Assembly (NCBI RefSeq): GCF_032401055.1
Contig: NZ_CP135529.1
Coordinates: forward strand, 4,090,501-4,154,500
DNA from: Tardiphaga sp. 709
Lineage (GTDB): Bacteria; Pseudomonadota; Alphaproteobacteria; Rhizobiales; Xanthobacteraceae
Direction: 5' to 3'
Length of the DNA stretch: 64,000 nucleotides
The notes beneath the pieces are model-generated. The model worked only from the letters and a program-made list of their open reading frames with translations, made no database searches and was not told the origin of the DNA. Numbering within the stretch: position 1 is the stretch's first letter; each line of letters begins with the position of its first letter. Shown here piece by piece: positions 41,646-51,191 of this stretch. The position numbers and the translations under genes are program-made.

Positions 41646-42278
41646 TTACTGGCTCGCCCAGACGATGCGCGCGATCCAGGCGATGTCGGAGGCCGGAAAG
41701 CTGCGGTCGACATGGTTGGGATTGAGCGATTGCAATTCGATGATCTTGGTGGTTCGGCGCTTCAATTCCTTCGCCATCACCTCGCCGTCCTTGGTCTTGA
41801 CCACGACGCGGTCGCCTTTGCGGATCTGCGCTTCCGGCGAGACGACGATGATGTCGCCGTCGCGATAAGCGGGCTTCATCGAGTCGCCAGAGATCTTCAG
41901 CGCATAGGCGTGCTCGTCGTTCACCGAAGGCAGGCCGACTTCATCCCAGCCCTTGCTACCGGCGGGAAAACCCGCGTCGTCGAAGTAACCGCCATGGCCG
42001 GCCTGTGCGAAGCCGAGTAGCGGTACCGACTGTACGATGCGCTTGGTGCCTTCGATCAGCGTGACGAAGCTGTCGATGGTCACGCCGGTCGCAGTCAGCG
42101 CCTTCGAGACCGATTCGGTCGACGGCCAGCGTTCGCGGCCGTCGTTGGTGATGCGCTTGGATTTGTTGAAAGTCGTGGCGTCGAGCCCCGCTTTCTTCGC
42201 AAGGCCGGAGGGTGACATGCCGTTGCGCTCTGCGAGGCGGTCGAGGGCGTTCCAGATCTGGGCGTGCGAGAGCATCAT
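41646..42278 (-). CDS. S24/LexA-type XRE repressor
   Basis: 210 residues: an N-terminal helix-turn-helix (about 5-80; SPSGLAKKAGLDATTFNKSKRITNDGRERWPS) and a C-terminal S24 domain with the self-cleavage site AQAGHGG, catalytic Ser in SGDSMKPAYRDGD and Lys in VVVKTKDGEVMAKEL. It is a cytoplasmic repressor inactivated by self-cleavage, the CI/LexA-like pattern. It is not the LexA of the SOS regulon by architecture, and no prophage genes lie around it. Bradyrhizobiaceae often carry such stand-alone copies. Confidence 0.88.
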   Translation of the reverse strand: MMLSHAQIWNALDRLAERNGMSPSGLAKKAGLDATTFNKSKRITNDGRERWPSTESVSKALTATGVTIDSFVTLIEGTKRIVQSVPLLGFAQAGHGGYFDDAGFPAGSKGWDEVGLPSVNDEHAYALKISGDSMKPAYRDGDIIVVSPEAQIRKGDRVVVKTKDGEVMAKELKRRTTKIIELQSLNPNHVDRSFPASDIAWIARIVWASQ

Positions 42279-42497
42279 CGGTTTCGGTCCCTTGGCCCGG
42301 ATTTCTGCGGGGCGGTGAATCGTGGCGAAATCTAGGAATTATTGCCGTGAATGCACGGATTTCGCAACAGGCATTTGAAAAAAATGTGCAGCCTTGAAGT
42401 GGAGGGGGGCGCCGATACGGTCGACTGTCGGCTCCAGCCATCGAATCCCGCGACTGGGCGTCCACACCATACGAAAACAACCAGGAAGTCTGGGCGG

Positions 42498-42842
42498 TTG
42501 CGCACCATCTATAAAATCTGTCCGGCCTCGAGCTGGCGCGAGGCCGAGCGCCAGGGCACCTATCGCGGCAGTGCCGACGATGCCCGGGACGGCTTCATCC
42601 ACTTCTCGACCGCGGCGCAGCTCCCCGAGACGCTCCGGAAGTATTATTTCGGCCAGACCGGCCTGTTTCTGATCGCTGTGGACGCAGACGCACTCGGTGA
42701 CGACCTGCGCTGGGAGCCGTCCCGCGGCGGCGATCTGTTCCCGCATCTCTACGGCGAACTCGATCTAGGCGCCGTCACGGCCGTCATGGATCTGCGTGCG
42801 CGCTCCGACGGCAACCACGACATTCCGGAGCTCAAATCGTGA
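42498..42842 (+). CDS. DUF952 protein upstream of pyrD
   Basis: 114 residues beginning at a TTG (42,498) with AGGAAG upstream. The longer frame from 42,351 carries sequence with no family resemblance. The DUF952 pattern follows at once: IYKICPASSWREAERQGTYRGSADDARDGFIHFSTAAQLPETL and FPHLYGELDLGAV. Family members resemble glutathione-S-transferase-like or ribosyl-binding folds and have no set function. The stop overlaps pyrD as GTGA, so they are coupled. Confidence 0.8.
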   Translation: MRTIYKICPASSWREAERQGTYRGSADDARDGFIHFSTAAQLPETLRKYYFGQTGLFLIAVDADALGDDLRWEPSRGGDLFPHLYGELDLGAVTAVMDLRARSDGNHDIPELKS

Positions 42843-43935
42843 TCCGCGCTTTCGATGCCTTTTCCCTGCCGATGCTGCGCATGCTCGATGCCGAAGACGC
42901 GCACCGCCTCGCGATCCGCGGGTTGCGCATGCTGCCTTACGCCCGCCCGCGGCCGGATGATCCGAAACTCGCGGTCCGTGCCTTCGGTCTGAACTTCCCC
43001 AATCCGGTCGGGATCGCGGCCGGCTTCGACAAGAATGCCGAAGTGCCGGACGCGCTGCTCCGTCTCGGCTTCGGCTTTGCCGAGATCGGCTCGGTGACGC
43101 CGAAGCCGCAATCCGGCAATCCACGCCCGCGCATCTTTCGGCTGGAGCGTGACGAAGCGGTCATCAACCGGCTCGGCTTCAACAATGATGGTGCGGAGGT
43201 CGTGCTGCGTCGGCTGGCTGCACGGGCGCAGAATGGCGGTATCGTCGGCGTCAATGTCGGCGCCAACAAGGATTCGTCTGATCGCACGCAGGACTATGTG
43301 CGGCTGATCGAGACCTTTGCGCCAGTGGCGAGCTATTTCACCGTCAACGTGTCATCGCCGAACACGCCGGGCCTGCGCAATCTGCAGCAGGCCGCCGAGC
43401 TCGACGATCTCTTGGCGCGGGTGATCGATGCGCGCGAGCGCGTCCGGAAGAATGCGGGAGATTCTCCGGTGCTGCTGAAGATTGCGCCCGATCTCAGCCT
43501 CGCCGATCTCGACGATGTCGTCCATGTCGCGCGCTCGCGCGGCGTTGATGGCATGATCGTCGCGAACACCACCATCGGCCGTCCCTCGACCTTGCGCGAA
43601 CAGGCACGCGCGAAAGAGCAGGGCGGATTGTCAGGGCGGCCCTTGTTCCGGCTGTCCACCCGCATGGTGGCGGAGACCTTCGTGCGTGTCGAAGGTGCAT
43701 TTCCGCTGATCGGCGCCGGCGGCATCGACGGCGGCGGTGCGGCGCTGACCAAGATCTCGCGCGGGCGCGAGCCTGATCCAGCTCTATTCGTCGCTGGTCT
43801 ATAAAGGCGTCGGCCTCGTCGACAGCATCAAGGCCGACCTGTCCTCGACGCTGCTGCGCACCGGCCGCGAATCGCTGTCGGAAATCGTCGGCGCAGACGC
43901 AGCGACCATCACTGCGGAAGATTGGCCGGGGTAAG
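42839..43935 (+). pseudogene. pyrD: Dihydroorotate dehydrogenase (quinone), frameshifted near its end
   Basis: From the GTG at 42,839 the frame encodes class 2 PyrD: FPNPVGIAAGFDKNAEV, GEIGSVTP-like EIGSVTPKPQSGNPRPRIFRL, the FMN-binding YFTVNVSSPNTPGLRNLQ with its catalytic Ser region, and NTTIGR. Then it runs off into REPDPALFVAGL and stops at 43,804. In a neighbouring frame the true family ending continues (ISAGASLIQLYSSLVYKGVG...) to a TAA at 43,933. One surplus base near 43,757-43,760 restores the reading. As the enzyme is needed for pyrimidine synthesis, sequencing or assembly error is as likely as a real mutation. Confidence 0.85.
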
Positions 43936-45261
43936 CCAAGCCTGCTGCGGAAATGACTGTCGCAGCAAAGCTGGATGACGCAGCGCCTGCAAAGCGCCGC
44001 GCGACAGCATGAACACCAGAAACGCGAGCCATAGTCCGGTATTGCCGAGGCTGGCCAGTGCGAACCATGCGGCGATGTAAATCGCCAGCGCCAGTAGCAT
44101 CAGGTTGCGCATGTCGCGCGCCCACGATGCGCCGATATAGATGCCGTCATAGGCATAGGCGAGGACGCCACAGGCGGGCGCCAGCGCCGCCAGTAGCATG
44201 TAATTCCGCGCAGCGAGCCGAACATCGGGGCTGGTGGTGATGAAATCGATCAGCGCGCCGCCGAACAGCACGAATAGCAACGTGACAGCGATGCCAAATG
44301 CCGTGCTCCAGATCAGGACGAGCTTTACGGCCCGGGAAAACTGCTTGCGGTCGCGAGCGCCGGTGCCTTGACCGCAGAGCTGCTCGGCGGCGGTGGCGAT
44401 GCCGTCGAGGAAGAACGAGCCGATCATGACGAAGTTGTTGAGCACCGCATTGGCAGCCAGGGTCAGGTCACCTGCGCGGGCGCCCTGCGCCGTGAAGAAG
44501 AGAAATGCAGCAATCAATGCTGCCGTGCGGATCATGATATCGCGATTGACTGCGAACAACCGTAGTAGCCGGATGCGATCGAACAGGACCGCGCGCGGCA
44601 CATCGATGCGGCCGCCCAGGATTTTCCACATGGCGATGAGGCCGGCGAGAAAGCCCGCGATTTCTGCAGCTACCGTTGCCAGTGCTGCGCCACTGACGCC
44701 AAAGTCGAATTGCAGAACCAGCAGGGCGGTGAGCGCCATGTTGGTGAGATTGATGCCGACCTGCAGTGCCAGAGCGATGCCGGTGCGCGCCTGGCCGACC
44801 AGCCAGCCGAGAATGACATAGTTGCCGAGCATCAGCGGCGCGGACCAGAGTCGGATGAAGAAATACTGGCGTGCGGCGGATGTGACGGCGTCGCTGCCGC
44901 CCATGATGTTGAACACCAGCCCCGCCAGCGGTGTCCGCAAGATGATCAGCGTCAGCCCGATCGCCGCTCCGAGCATCAACGCGCGCAGCAGGATGGCGCG
45001 CACCTCGATCCGGTCACCGGCGCCAAGCGCCTGTGCGGTGAAGGCAACCGTCGCCATGCGCAGAAATCCGAACAGCCAGAAAATACAGTCGAATGCGACG
45101 GAGGCCAAAGCCACACCGCCGAGCAGATGCGGGTCGCCAAGCCGGCCGATTGCCGCCGTCGAGACGATGCCGATCAGAGGCGTCGTCAGATTGGCCAGCA
45201 TGGCCGGGCCGGCAATGGCAAAGACGCGCCTGTTGGTGACGGACAATTCCGACGACATCAA
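43909..45261 (-). CDS. MATE-family efflux transporter (DinF-like)
   Basis: 450 residues with twelve hydrophobic segments and the MATE start IAGPAMLANLTTPLIGIVSTAAIGRLGDPHLLGGVALAS. The internal half-repeat resumes with GARAGDLTLAANAVLNNFVMIGSFFLDGIATAAEQLCGQ. The acidic residue pattern is that of the DinF/NorM group. It exports cationic compounds against Na+ or H+; the substrate is not predictable. Its 3' end overlaps the restored pyrD ending by 27 bases. Confidence 0.9.
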   Translation of the reverse strand: MMSSELSVTNRRVFAIAGPAMLANLTTPLIGIVSTAAIGRLGDPHLLGGVALASVAFDCIFWLFGFLRMATVAFTAQALGAGDRIEVRAILLRALMLGAAIGLTLIILRTPLAGLVFNIMGGSDAVTSAARQYFFIRLWSAPLMLGNYVILGWLVGQARTGIALALQVGINLTNMALTALLVLQFDFGVSGAALATVAAEIAGFLAGLIAMWKILGGRIDVPRAVLFDRIRLLRLFAVNRDIMIRTAALIAAFLFFTAQGARAGDLTLAANAVLNNFVMIGSFFLDGIATAAEQLCGQGTGARDRKQFSRAVKLVLIWSTAFGIAVTLLFVLFGGALIDFITTSPDVRLAARNYMLLAALAPACGVLAYAYDGIYIGASWARDMRNLMLLALAIYIAAWFALASLGNTGLWLAFLVFMLSRGALQALRHPALLRQSFPQQAWLTPANLPQ

Positions 45262-45288
45262 TGCAGCCTGAAGCGGATGATGCGCGTC

Positions 45289-45594
45289 TCAGCGGCCGCG
45301 GGGGGCGCTGAACAGCCGCATGATCAGCCAGATCGGCACCACGATCACGGCGCCGAGCAGGAAGTAGCGCCAGAGGCCATTGATGGCGTCGAAGCCGAGG
45401 TCATAGACCCACTGGAACAGGCGGCGGATGCTGGTGACGATGTTCCACGGATCGAAGCCGATGGCCGCGAGCACGACGCCGACCAGGATCGACAGCAGGA
45501 TCAGCCGGCCGAGTACAGCCAGCGGCGATCCGCCGAGGAAGCGCGCCAAGCCGTCATTGTTGGCCGGCAAGTCCCGGGTCTCATTTGGCTGCAT
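45289..45594 (-). CDS. Small DUF6460-type membrane protein
   Basis: 101 residues with two membrane segments (LAVLGRLILLSILVGVVLAAIGF and YFLLGAVIVVPIWLIMRLF) separated by WNIVTSIRRLFQWVYDLGFDAINGLWR. The pattern matches the DUF6460 family, conserved in Rhizobiales and uncharacterised. It ends 27 bases before the MATE gene start in the same direction. Confidence 0.72.
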   Translation of the reverse strand: MQPNETRDLPANNDGLARFLGGSPLAVLGRLILLSILVGVVLAAIGFDPWNIVTSIRRLFQWVYDLGFDAINGLWRYFLLGAVIVVPIWLIMRLFSAPRGR

Positions 45595-45679
45595 CGTGGT
45601 CTCCTGCGCGCAAATCGCGCGCGATCATAGGTGGTCCCACGCAAATGGGGAACCCGGCTTGTTCGTCAAGTATCGGCTG

Positions 45680-47356
45680 TCAAGGCGTCGCAGGCTCGGG
45701 CGGCGCAATTGTGGTCTCCGCCTTCAGCATGCGTTCCAGGGTCTCCAGCCGGTCGGCCTCACGTGGCGGCTTGTCCCAGCGCAGCCGGCTGATGCGGGGA
45801 AACCGCATTGCGACCCCCGACTTGTGCCGTGGCGAGCGCGCCAGCCCTTCAAAGGCGACTTCCAGCACCAGCCCCTTGTCCGGCTCATGGGTGACGTGAC
45901 GCACCGGGCCGAACTTCTCGGTGGTGTTGCGGCGGACGAAGCGGTCGATTTGCAGCAGCTCCTCGTCGGTGAAGCCGAAATAGGCTTTGCCGACCGGCAC
46001 CAGTTGGTCGCCGCTCTCGCCTGCGGTCCAGACACCGAAGGTGTAATCTGAATAATAGGACGAGCGCTTGCCGTGGCCGCGCTGCGCATACATCAGCACC
46101 GCGTCGATCATGTGCGGGTCGCGCTTCCATTTCCACCATTGGCCCTTCGGACGGCCGGGCAGATAGGCAGAATCGCGCCGCTTCAGCATCACGCCTTCGA
46201 CGGCGTCGGCATCTTCGCCGGCTTCGGCACTAACAGGATCGGCACGTGCTGCGGTGAGGGCATCCCATGTTGCGAACGGGATCTGGTCGGACAGATCGAT
46301 CCTGTCGTCGTCGAGTTCTGCGATGAATCTTTCCAGTTTGGTTCGTCGCTGTTCGAATGGCAGTTCGCGCAAATCCGTCTCGCCATCGCTGAGCAGGTCA
46401 TAGGCGCGCAGATGAATGGGATAGTCCTTCATCAGCTTCGGCGTCACGCTTTTCCGGTTCAGGCGTTGTTGCAGCACGTTGAATGACTGCACGCGTCCCT
46501 CGCGCAGGACCAGCAACTCGCCATCGATCGCGCCGGGCAATCGCAGCGACGGCGTGAGGTCGGGGAAGCTTCCTGTGATGTCCTCGCCGGTGCGCGAATA
46601 GAGCCGCGTGACGATCCTGTCGTCATCGCCTTTGCCGCTGACCGCCTGAATCCGGATGCCATCCCATTTCCACTCCGCGACAAAATCCGCAGCATCGAGA
46701 TTGGCGAAGTCGGATTCCTCAATGGCATGCGCCAGCATGACTGGCCGGAACGGCGCGGGATCGCGATTGACCGGCTTCTCGGCGCGGCCTTCAAGCCAAG
46801 CGAACAATTCGCCATAGGGCGACGCGAGGCCGGGCCAGATCAGCTCGACGTCATGCGGATCTTTGTCGCCGAGCGCTGCCGCGGCGGTCTTGGCCAGCCG
46901 CGCCGAAACACCGATGCGCATCGCGCCGGTGACAAGCTTCAACAGTGCCCAGCGCCCGGTCTCGTCGAGTTCATCGAGCCAGCGGGTGAGTTGTGCGGGT
47001 AGCTCGGATTTGCCGAGCGTGCGCAGTGTGGTGACGACTTCGGTCAGTGTCGGCGGTGGTGGGTTGTTGTGTGCGATCTCCTCGGCCTTCGGCCACATCA
47101 GCGCCACCGTCTCCGAGAGATCGCCGACATAGTCATAGGAGAGCTCAAATAGCACCGGATCCGTCCGCGATGCGATCAGATCGCGGATCAATCCAGCTTT
47201 CGCATGTTTGAACGACAGCGCACCTGTCAGTGCCGCCAGCGCGTAGCCACGGTCGGGATCTGGCACTTCGCGAAAATAGCCCGTGATCAGCCGCAGCTTG
47301 TTGTTGCGGCCGGGTTCATAGGCCAGGCGATCGAGCAGTTCGGCGAAGCGGTTCAT
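45680..47356 (-). CDS. ATP-dependent DNA ligase of the ligase-associated repair module
   Basis: 558 residues from the ATG at 47,356. An N-terminal helical DNA-binding domain (MNRFAELLDRLAYEPGRNNK) is followed by the nucleotidyltransferase domain with motif I VAEWKWDGIRIQ (KWDG, adenylated Lys), GELLVLREG, and motif V VEGVMLKRRDSAYLPGRPKGQWWKWKRDP. The OB-fold and tail end at PATP. It seals nicks using ATP. Its start overlaps the stop of the MBL-exonuclease gene as ATGA, the standard partner in this module. Confidence 0.92.
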   Translation of the reverse strand: MNRFAELLDRLAYEPGRNNKLRLITGYFREVPDPDRGYALAALTGALSFKHAKAGLIRDLIASRTDPVLFELSYDYVGDLSETVALMWPKAEEIAHNNPPPPTLTEVVTTLRTLGKSELPAQLTRWLDELDETGRWALLKLVTGAMRIGVSARLAKTAAAALGDKDPHDVELIWPGLASPYGELFAWLEGRAEKPVNRDPAPFRPVMLAHAIEESDFANLDAADFVAEWKWDGIRIQAVSGKGDDDRIVTRLYSRTGEDITGSFPDLTPSLRLPGAIDGELLVLREGRVQSFNVLQQRLNRKSVTPKLMKDYPIHLRAYDLLSDGETDLRELPFEQRRTKLERFIAELDDDRIDLSDQIPFATWDALTAARADPVSAEAGEDADAVEGVMLKRRDSAYLPGRPKGQWWKWKRDPHMIDAVLMYAQRGHGKRSSYYSDYTFGVWTAGESGDQLVPVGKAYFGFTDEELLQIDRFVRRNTTEKFGPVRHVTHEPDKGLVLEVAFEGLARSPRHKSGVAMRFPRISRLRWDKPPREADRLETLERMLKAETTIAPPEPATP

Positions 47357-48432
47357 GCCTCGGCGCTTTCGCCGGGCGGAAGTGTCTCTTCCTCCTCCTC
47401 GTCGCCATAGCCGACCAGCGCAAGAGGCCGCGCGGTCAGGCCTTGACTCTGGCACCAATGCACCAGCGCGTCTTCCTGGCCATGGGTGACCCAGATTTCG
47501 CCGGCCCCGGTCGCGCGGATGGTGGCGCATAATCCATCCCAGTCGGCGTGATCCGAAATCACCAGCGGCAGCTCGACGCCGCGCTGCCGCGCACGGGCAC
47601 GCACGCGCATCCAGCCGGACGCAAAGGCCGTGACGGGATCAGGAAAACGCCGCGTCCACACATCCGATGTGGCCGATGGCGGCGCCAGCGTGATGGTGCC
47701 CGCGAGATCGGCTTTCCTGACGCCTTTCACCGGGCGTAATTCGCCAAGATCGATGCCGCGGCTCTGATAGTAGTGTGTGATCTTCTCCATCGCGCCATGC
47801 AGATAGATCGGTGCATCGTAGCCGGCCTGACGGATCAGCTTGATGACCCGCTGCGCCTTTCCCAGCGAATAGGCGCCGACCAGATGCGCGCGCTCCGGAA
47901 ACAGCGCGACCGAGGCCAGCAGCTTCTTCACCTCGTCGGCGGCATCGCCGTGACGAAACACCGGAAGTCCGAATGTTGCTTCGGTGATGAACAAGTCGCA
48001 GGGCACCACCTCGAACGGCGTGCAGGTCGGATCATGGGCGTCCTTGTAGTCGCCGGAGGCGACGATGCAGATATCCTTGCAGGTCACCGCCATCTGTGCG
48101 GAGCCGAGTACATGGCCGGCGGGATGGCAGGACACCGTGACGTCGCCGAGTTTGATTGTCTCGCCATAGGCAATGGCCTGCGTGCTGCCGGCGAAATTGT
48201 CGCCATAGCGCAGCCGCATCATGTCGAGGGTCTCTTGCGTAGCCAGCACCGCGTTATGGCCGGGGCGGGCATGGTCGGAATGGCCGTGGGTGATCACGGC
48301 GCGCTCGACCGGTCTGACCGGGTCGATATGGAAGCCGCCCGGTTTGCAGCAAAGGCCGGCGGGAACCGGGATAAGGATGTCTTGCGGACGCATCTCGGTT
48401 ATATAGGTCCGCCTTGGGTTGGTTCGAGTCAT
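47353..48432 (-). CDS. Ligase-associated MBL-fold exonuclease
   Basis: 359 residues (a start at 48,393, MRPQDILIPV, is also possible). The metallo-beta-lactamase motif THGHSDHARPGH (HxHxDH) and later HPAGHVLGSAQM and ISDHADWDGLC supply the metal ligands; a beta-CASP region runs between. The family processes DNA or RNA ends and in this context is called the ligase-associated DNA-damage-response exonuclease. It is coupled to the ligase gene and divergent from the methyltransferase gene. Confidence 0.9.
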   Translation of the reverse strand: MTRTNPRRTYITEMRPQDILIPVPAGLCCKPGGFHIDPVRPVERAVITHGHSDHARPGHNAVLATQETLDMMRLRYGDNFAGSTQAIAYGETIKLGDVTVSCHPAGHVLGSAQMAVTCKDICIVASGDYKDAHDPTCTPFEVVPCDLFITEATFGLPVFRHGDAADEVKKLLASVALFPERAHLVGAYSLGKAQRVIKLIRQAGYDAPIYLHGAMEKITHYYQSRGIDLGELRPVKGVRKADLAGTITLAPPSATSDVWTRRFPDPVTAFASGWMRVRARARQRGVELPLVISDHADWDGLCATIRATGAGEIWVTHGQEDALVHWCQSQGLTARPLALVGYGDEEEEETLPPGESAEA

Positions 48433-48467
48433 CCTGCGAACGCCCCGCCCTCCGATCGGTTCCCATC

Positions 48468-49400
48468 ATGCCCGCGCGCTTGTTCATGTCATCCGGCGAT
48501 ATGAACGCCGACCGGCGTTTCGACTATGCGCGCGACCTGCAGGTGCAGGGCGATCTGGTGGCGGCGGCCGATCTGTTTGAGCAGGCCACTGATCTGGCGC
48601 CGGGCTTTGCCACCGCATGGTTCGTGCTCGGGGAGGTCCGGGAGCAACTGGGTGACACCGCAGCTGCCATCGCCGCGTTTCGCCGCGCGCAGGCCAGCGA
48701 TCCCGATGATCGTAACGGTGCTGGTCTGCGGTTGATGCGGCTCGGCGCTGACGATCTCTCGGCCATGCCGGCGACCTATGTGACGGCGCTGTTCGATCAA
48801 TACGCGCCCAAGTTCGACGCCGCTCTGGTCGATACGCTCGGTTATCGCGGACCGGCGGTTCTGTTGGGCGCCGTGCGTGCCGCATGCGCTGCGACGGATA
48901 GGGCGATGCTCTTTCCCCGCGCCATCGATCTCGGTTGCGGCACCGGGCTGGCGGCCGCCGCTTTTGCCGCCTGCACCGGCGCCATCATCGGCATCGACCT
49001 GTCGCCGCGCATGATCGAGCGCGCTTATGCCACCGGACTTTACGCCGAGCTTGAAGTGGCCGAGATCGTCGAGGGTTTGTGCCGCCGGTCAGATAGCAGT
49101 GTCGAACTGGTCATCGCAGCAGACGTGCTGATCTATCTGCACGACCTTGCGCCGGTTTTGCGAGAAGCTACGCGCGTGCTGGCCCCAGACGGGCTGCTCG
49201 CCTTCACGGCCGAGACCCATGAGGGCGACGGTGTCGCTCTTGGCGCGGGCTTGCGTTATGCGCAGAGCGAAGATCATTTGCGCGGCCTGATCGCAGCTGC
49301 CGGCCTGGCGCTCATTCATCTTGAACACGTTTCGTCTCGTACGGAACGCGGCGTTGCCGCACCGGGACTGGTGGCCGTCGCGATCAAGCGTCAGCTTTAA
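48468..49400 (+). CDS. TPR-linked class I methyltransferase
   Basis: About 310 residues from the ATG at 48,468. A short TPR-like helix pair (about 12-75; YARDLQVQGDLVAAADLFEQATDLAPGFATAWFVLGEVREQLGD) leads into an SAM-binding Rossmann domain: AIDLGCGTGLAAAAFAA (motif I), GIDLSPRMIERAYA (motif II) and ELVIAADVLIYLHDLAPVLREATRVLAPDG. The TPR suggests a protein partner or substrate. The acceptor is unknown. Confidence 0.83.
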   Translation: MPARLFMSSGDMNADRRFDYARDLQVQGDLVAAADLFEQATDLAPGFATAWFVLGEVREQLGDTAAAIAAFRRAQASDPDDRNGAGLRLMRLGADDLSAMPATYVTALFDQYAPKFDAALVDTLGYRGPAVLLGAVRAACAATDRAMLFPRAIDLGCGTGLAAAAFAACTGAIIGIDLSPRMIERAYATGLYAELEVAEIVEGLCRRSDSSVELVIAADVLIYLHDLAPVLREATRVLAPDGLLAFTAETHEGDGVALGAGLRYAQSEDHLRGLIAAAGLALIHLEHVSSRTERGVAAPGLVAVAIKRQL

Positions 49401-49401
49401 C

Positions 49402-49505
49402 GCCGTCGGGGTCAGCCAGCGCAAGTTTGCTGGCGCAATCCAGAAATCGAAACGAAAAGACGGTCGCTTCGTTGTAAGGGCTCCTTGCAACGCCGCCGGG
49501 CAATA
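49402..49505. repeat. Degenerate Nitrobacteraceae-type palindromic repeat
   Basis: Contains GCGCAATCCAGAAATCG and TCGCTTCGTTGTAAGGGCTCCTTGCAA, a worn copy of the repeat seen intact at 63,778. It lies between the methyltransferase gene and the terminator of the porin gene. Confidence 0.5.
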
Positions 49506-49536
49506 ACGTCTGTGAGTGCCAAGCGTCATACCAATA

Positions 49537-49564
49537 AAAACCCCGGCCGCGAGGCCGGGGTTTT
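49537..49564. terminator. Bidirectional terminator after first porin gene
   Basis: AAAACCCCGGCC, loop GCGA, GGCCGGGGTTTT: a 12-bp stem with T-runs on both sides, at the 3' end of the leftward porin gene. The same hairpin sequence recurs after the paralog at 51,139. Confidence 0.85.
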
Positions 49565-49587
49565 CGATTGAGCATATGTCGCTGTGA

Positions 49588-50994
49588 TCAGTACTTCGCA
49601 ACGACCGGGCTGTTGAAATGATAGTTCAGACCGGTACGGAAGATATGCTCGGTGACGCTGGTCGTGACGGTCGTGGTGTTGACCAGATTCGAGGTCGAGC
49701 CGAGATCGACATAGAGATATTCCGTCTTCGAGGTCCAGCTCGGGCCGAACAGGCCGAGCAGGGTGAACGGCGTCTCGATGCCGGCGCCCGCGGTCCAGCC
49801 GCTCAGGGTTGTCGAAGCATTGAGTACCTGGGCGCCGTCTTCGCGGATCTTGGTCTTCACGCCACCGTAAGCGTAACCGCCCGTGGCATAAAACAGCGTT
49901 GAGCCGATCGAATAACCGAGGCGGCCACGAACGGTGCCGAACCAGGGCAGCTTAGCATCGAACGGGACGTCGCCGAGGCCAATGGCCGTCTTGTTGTCGC
50001 GCTGGCTGGAGGCCTGGATGTCGGTTTCCAGACCGTAGACCCAGTTCGCCATCTGCCAGTTGTAACCGAGCTGTACGCCGCCGTTGATGCCATCGGGAGC
50101 GAGGTTGAAGGCGTCATATGAGGGAAAGTCGCCAAGGCCGTCGCCGGCTTTAGAGACCGTGGTGCGGTCGCGTCCGATGCCGGAGCCGATATTGCCGCCG
50201 AGATACCAACCGGTCCAGTTCGCTGCGGGCGCCGGCACATAGGCGCTGTTGTTGCCACCGATGCGATAGTTCAGGCCGACGCGAAACAGATTCTCGCGCA
50301 CTTCTGTGGTGGTGGTCTGAGGGAAGGTGCCGAGCACCATCACCTGGTCGGTCTTGTTGCCGAGGTTGAGATAGAGGTATTCGATCTTGCCGGTCCAGTT
50401 GCCGCCGAGAGATGCCTCGACGCCGCTGCCGACGGTCCAGCCGCTTTGGACGCGGCTCGTAGCCAAGGCAGGAAAGCCCAGGGAGGTGGAGGTGGTGGTG
50501 ACGTTGCCATAGGCATAGCCGCCGGTCACATAGCTGAGCACCGGACCCGTTGCGAGACCAACGCGGCCGCGCACCGTGCCAAACCAATCGATTTTCTGGC
50601 TGTAGGTGTCCTGCGGCGCCAGCGGAAAGGCGCCGTTGTTCAGCAACGGATAGCTGTCCTTCAACTCGCCGCCCTGAATATCGGCTTCGACGCCGTAGAC
50701 TAGCGGGCCGAACATCGAACCGGTTTGCCAGTTGTAGCCGATCTGGCCGCCGCCGAGTCCACCGGCGGGCTGCAGATAGGTCGAGGTGGCTGAGCCCGGA
50801 GTGATGGGGTCGTTGTTTTGCAGCCGATCCCGGCCGACGCCGTAGCCCGCATTCACGCCCATGTAGAAGCCAGTCCAGTCGTAAACCGTTGTTACCGGAA
50901 CCTTGTAGTAGGGCGCCTTCGCGGCCATGTCGGCGGCTTGCGCACCGGCGGTCAGAGTGAGCAGCGCCGCGGCGGAGAGGCGAAGGGTTTTCAT
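49588..50994 (-). CDS. Double-barrel Omp25/RopB-like outer-membrane porin
   Basis: 468 residues with a signal peptide (cleavage near AQAAD). Two copies of the same eight-stranded barrel motif follow: YDWTGFYMGVNAGYGVGRDR... (about 38-235) and NWTGWYLGGNIGSGIGRDR... (about 245-468). Each holds GYNWQ and a WFGTVRGRLGY-type strand, and the protein ends in FHFNSPVVAKY. Tandem-barrel proteins of this type are common in Bradyrhizobium. The paralog downstream (in transcription, upstream) is nearly the same length and shares the last ten residues. Confidence 0.88.
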   Translation of the reverse strand: MKTLRLSAAALLTLTAGAQAADMAAKAPYYKVPVTTVYDWTGFYMGVNAGYGVGRDRLQNNDPITPGSATSTYLQPAGGLGGGQIGYNWQTGSMFGPLVYGVEADIQGGELKDSYPLLNNGAFPLAPQDTYSQKIDWFGTVRGRVGLATGPVLSYVTGGYAYGNVTTTSTSLGFPALATSRVQSGWTVGSGVEASLGGNWTGKIEYLYLNLGNKTDQVMVLGTFPQTTTTEVRENLFRVGLNYRIGGNNSAYVPAPAANWTGWYLGGNIGSGIGRDRTTVSKAGDGLGDFPSYDAFNLAPDGINGGVQLGYNWQMANWVYGLETDIQASSQRDNKTAIGLGDVPFDAKLPWFGTVRGRLGYSIGSTLFYATGGYAYGGVKTKIREDGAQVLNASTTLSGWTAGAGIETPFTLLGLFGPSWTSKTEYLYVDLGSTSNLVNTTTVTTSVTEHIFRTGLNYHFNSPVVAKY

Positions 50995-51138
50995 AATGGG
51001 TTCCAGTTCAGGTTTCTGGTCGAACTATGAAGGGGTAACAGAGTGCTGTCAGCAGCCGTGCGATCAGAAATTGCGGTATTTGGATATTGGGTTCCTTGTG
51101 GTTAATTTTCTCGGAACAGCGTTGGTCAGGACGCAAAC

Positions 51139-51167
51139 AAAAACCCCGGCCGCGAGGCCGGGGTTTT
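51139..51167. terminator. Bidirectional terminator after second porin gene
   Basis: The same GC stem (CCCCGGCC GCGA GGCCGGGG) flanked by A and T runs as at 49,537, ending the upstream paralog. The copied hairpin shows that the duplication unit included the terminator. Confidence 0.85.
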
Positions 51168-51191
51168 CGATTTTAGCGGATGTCGCTGGGA

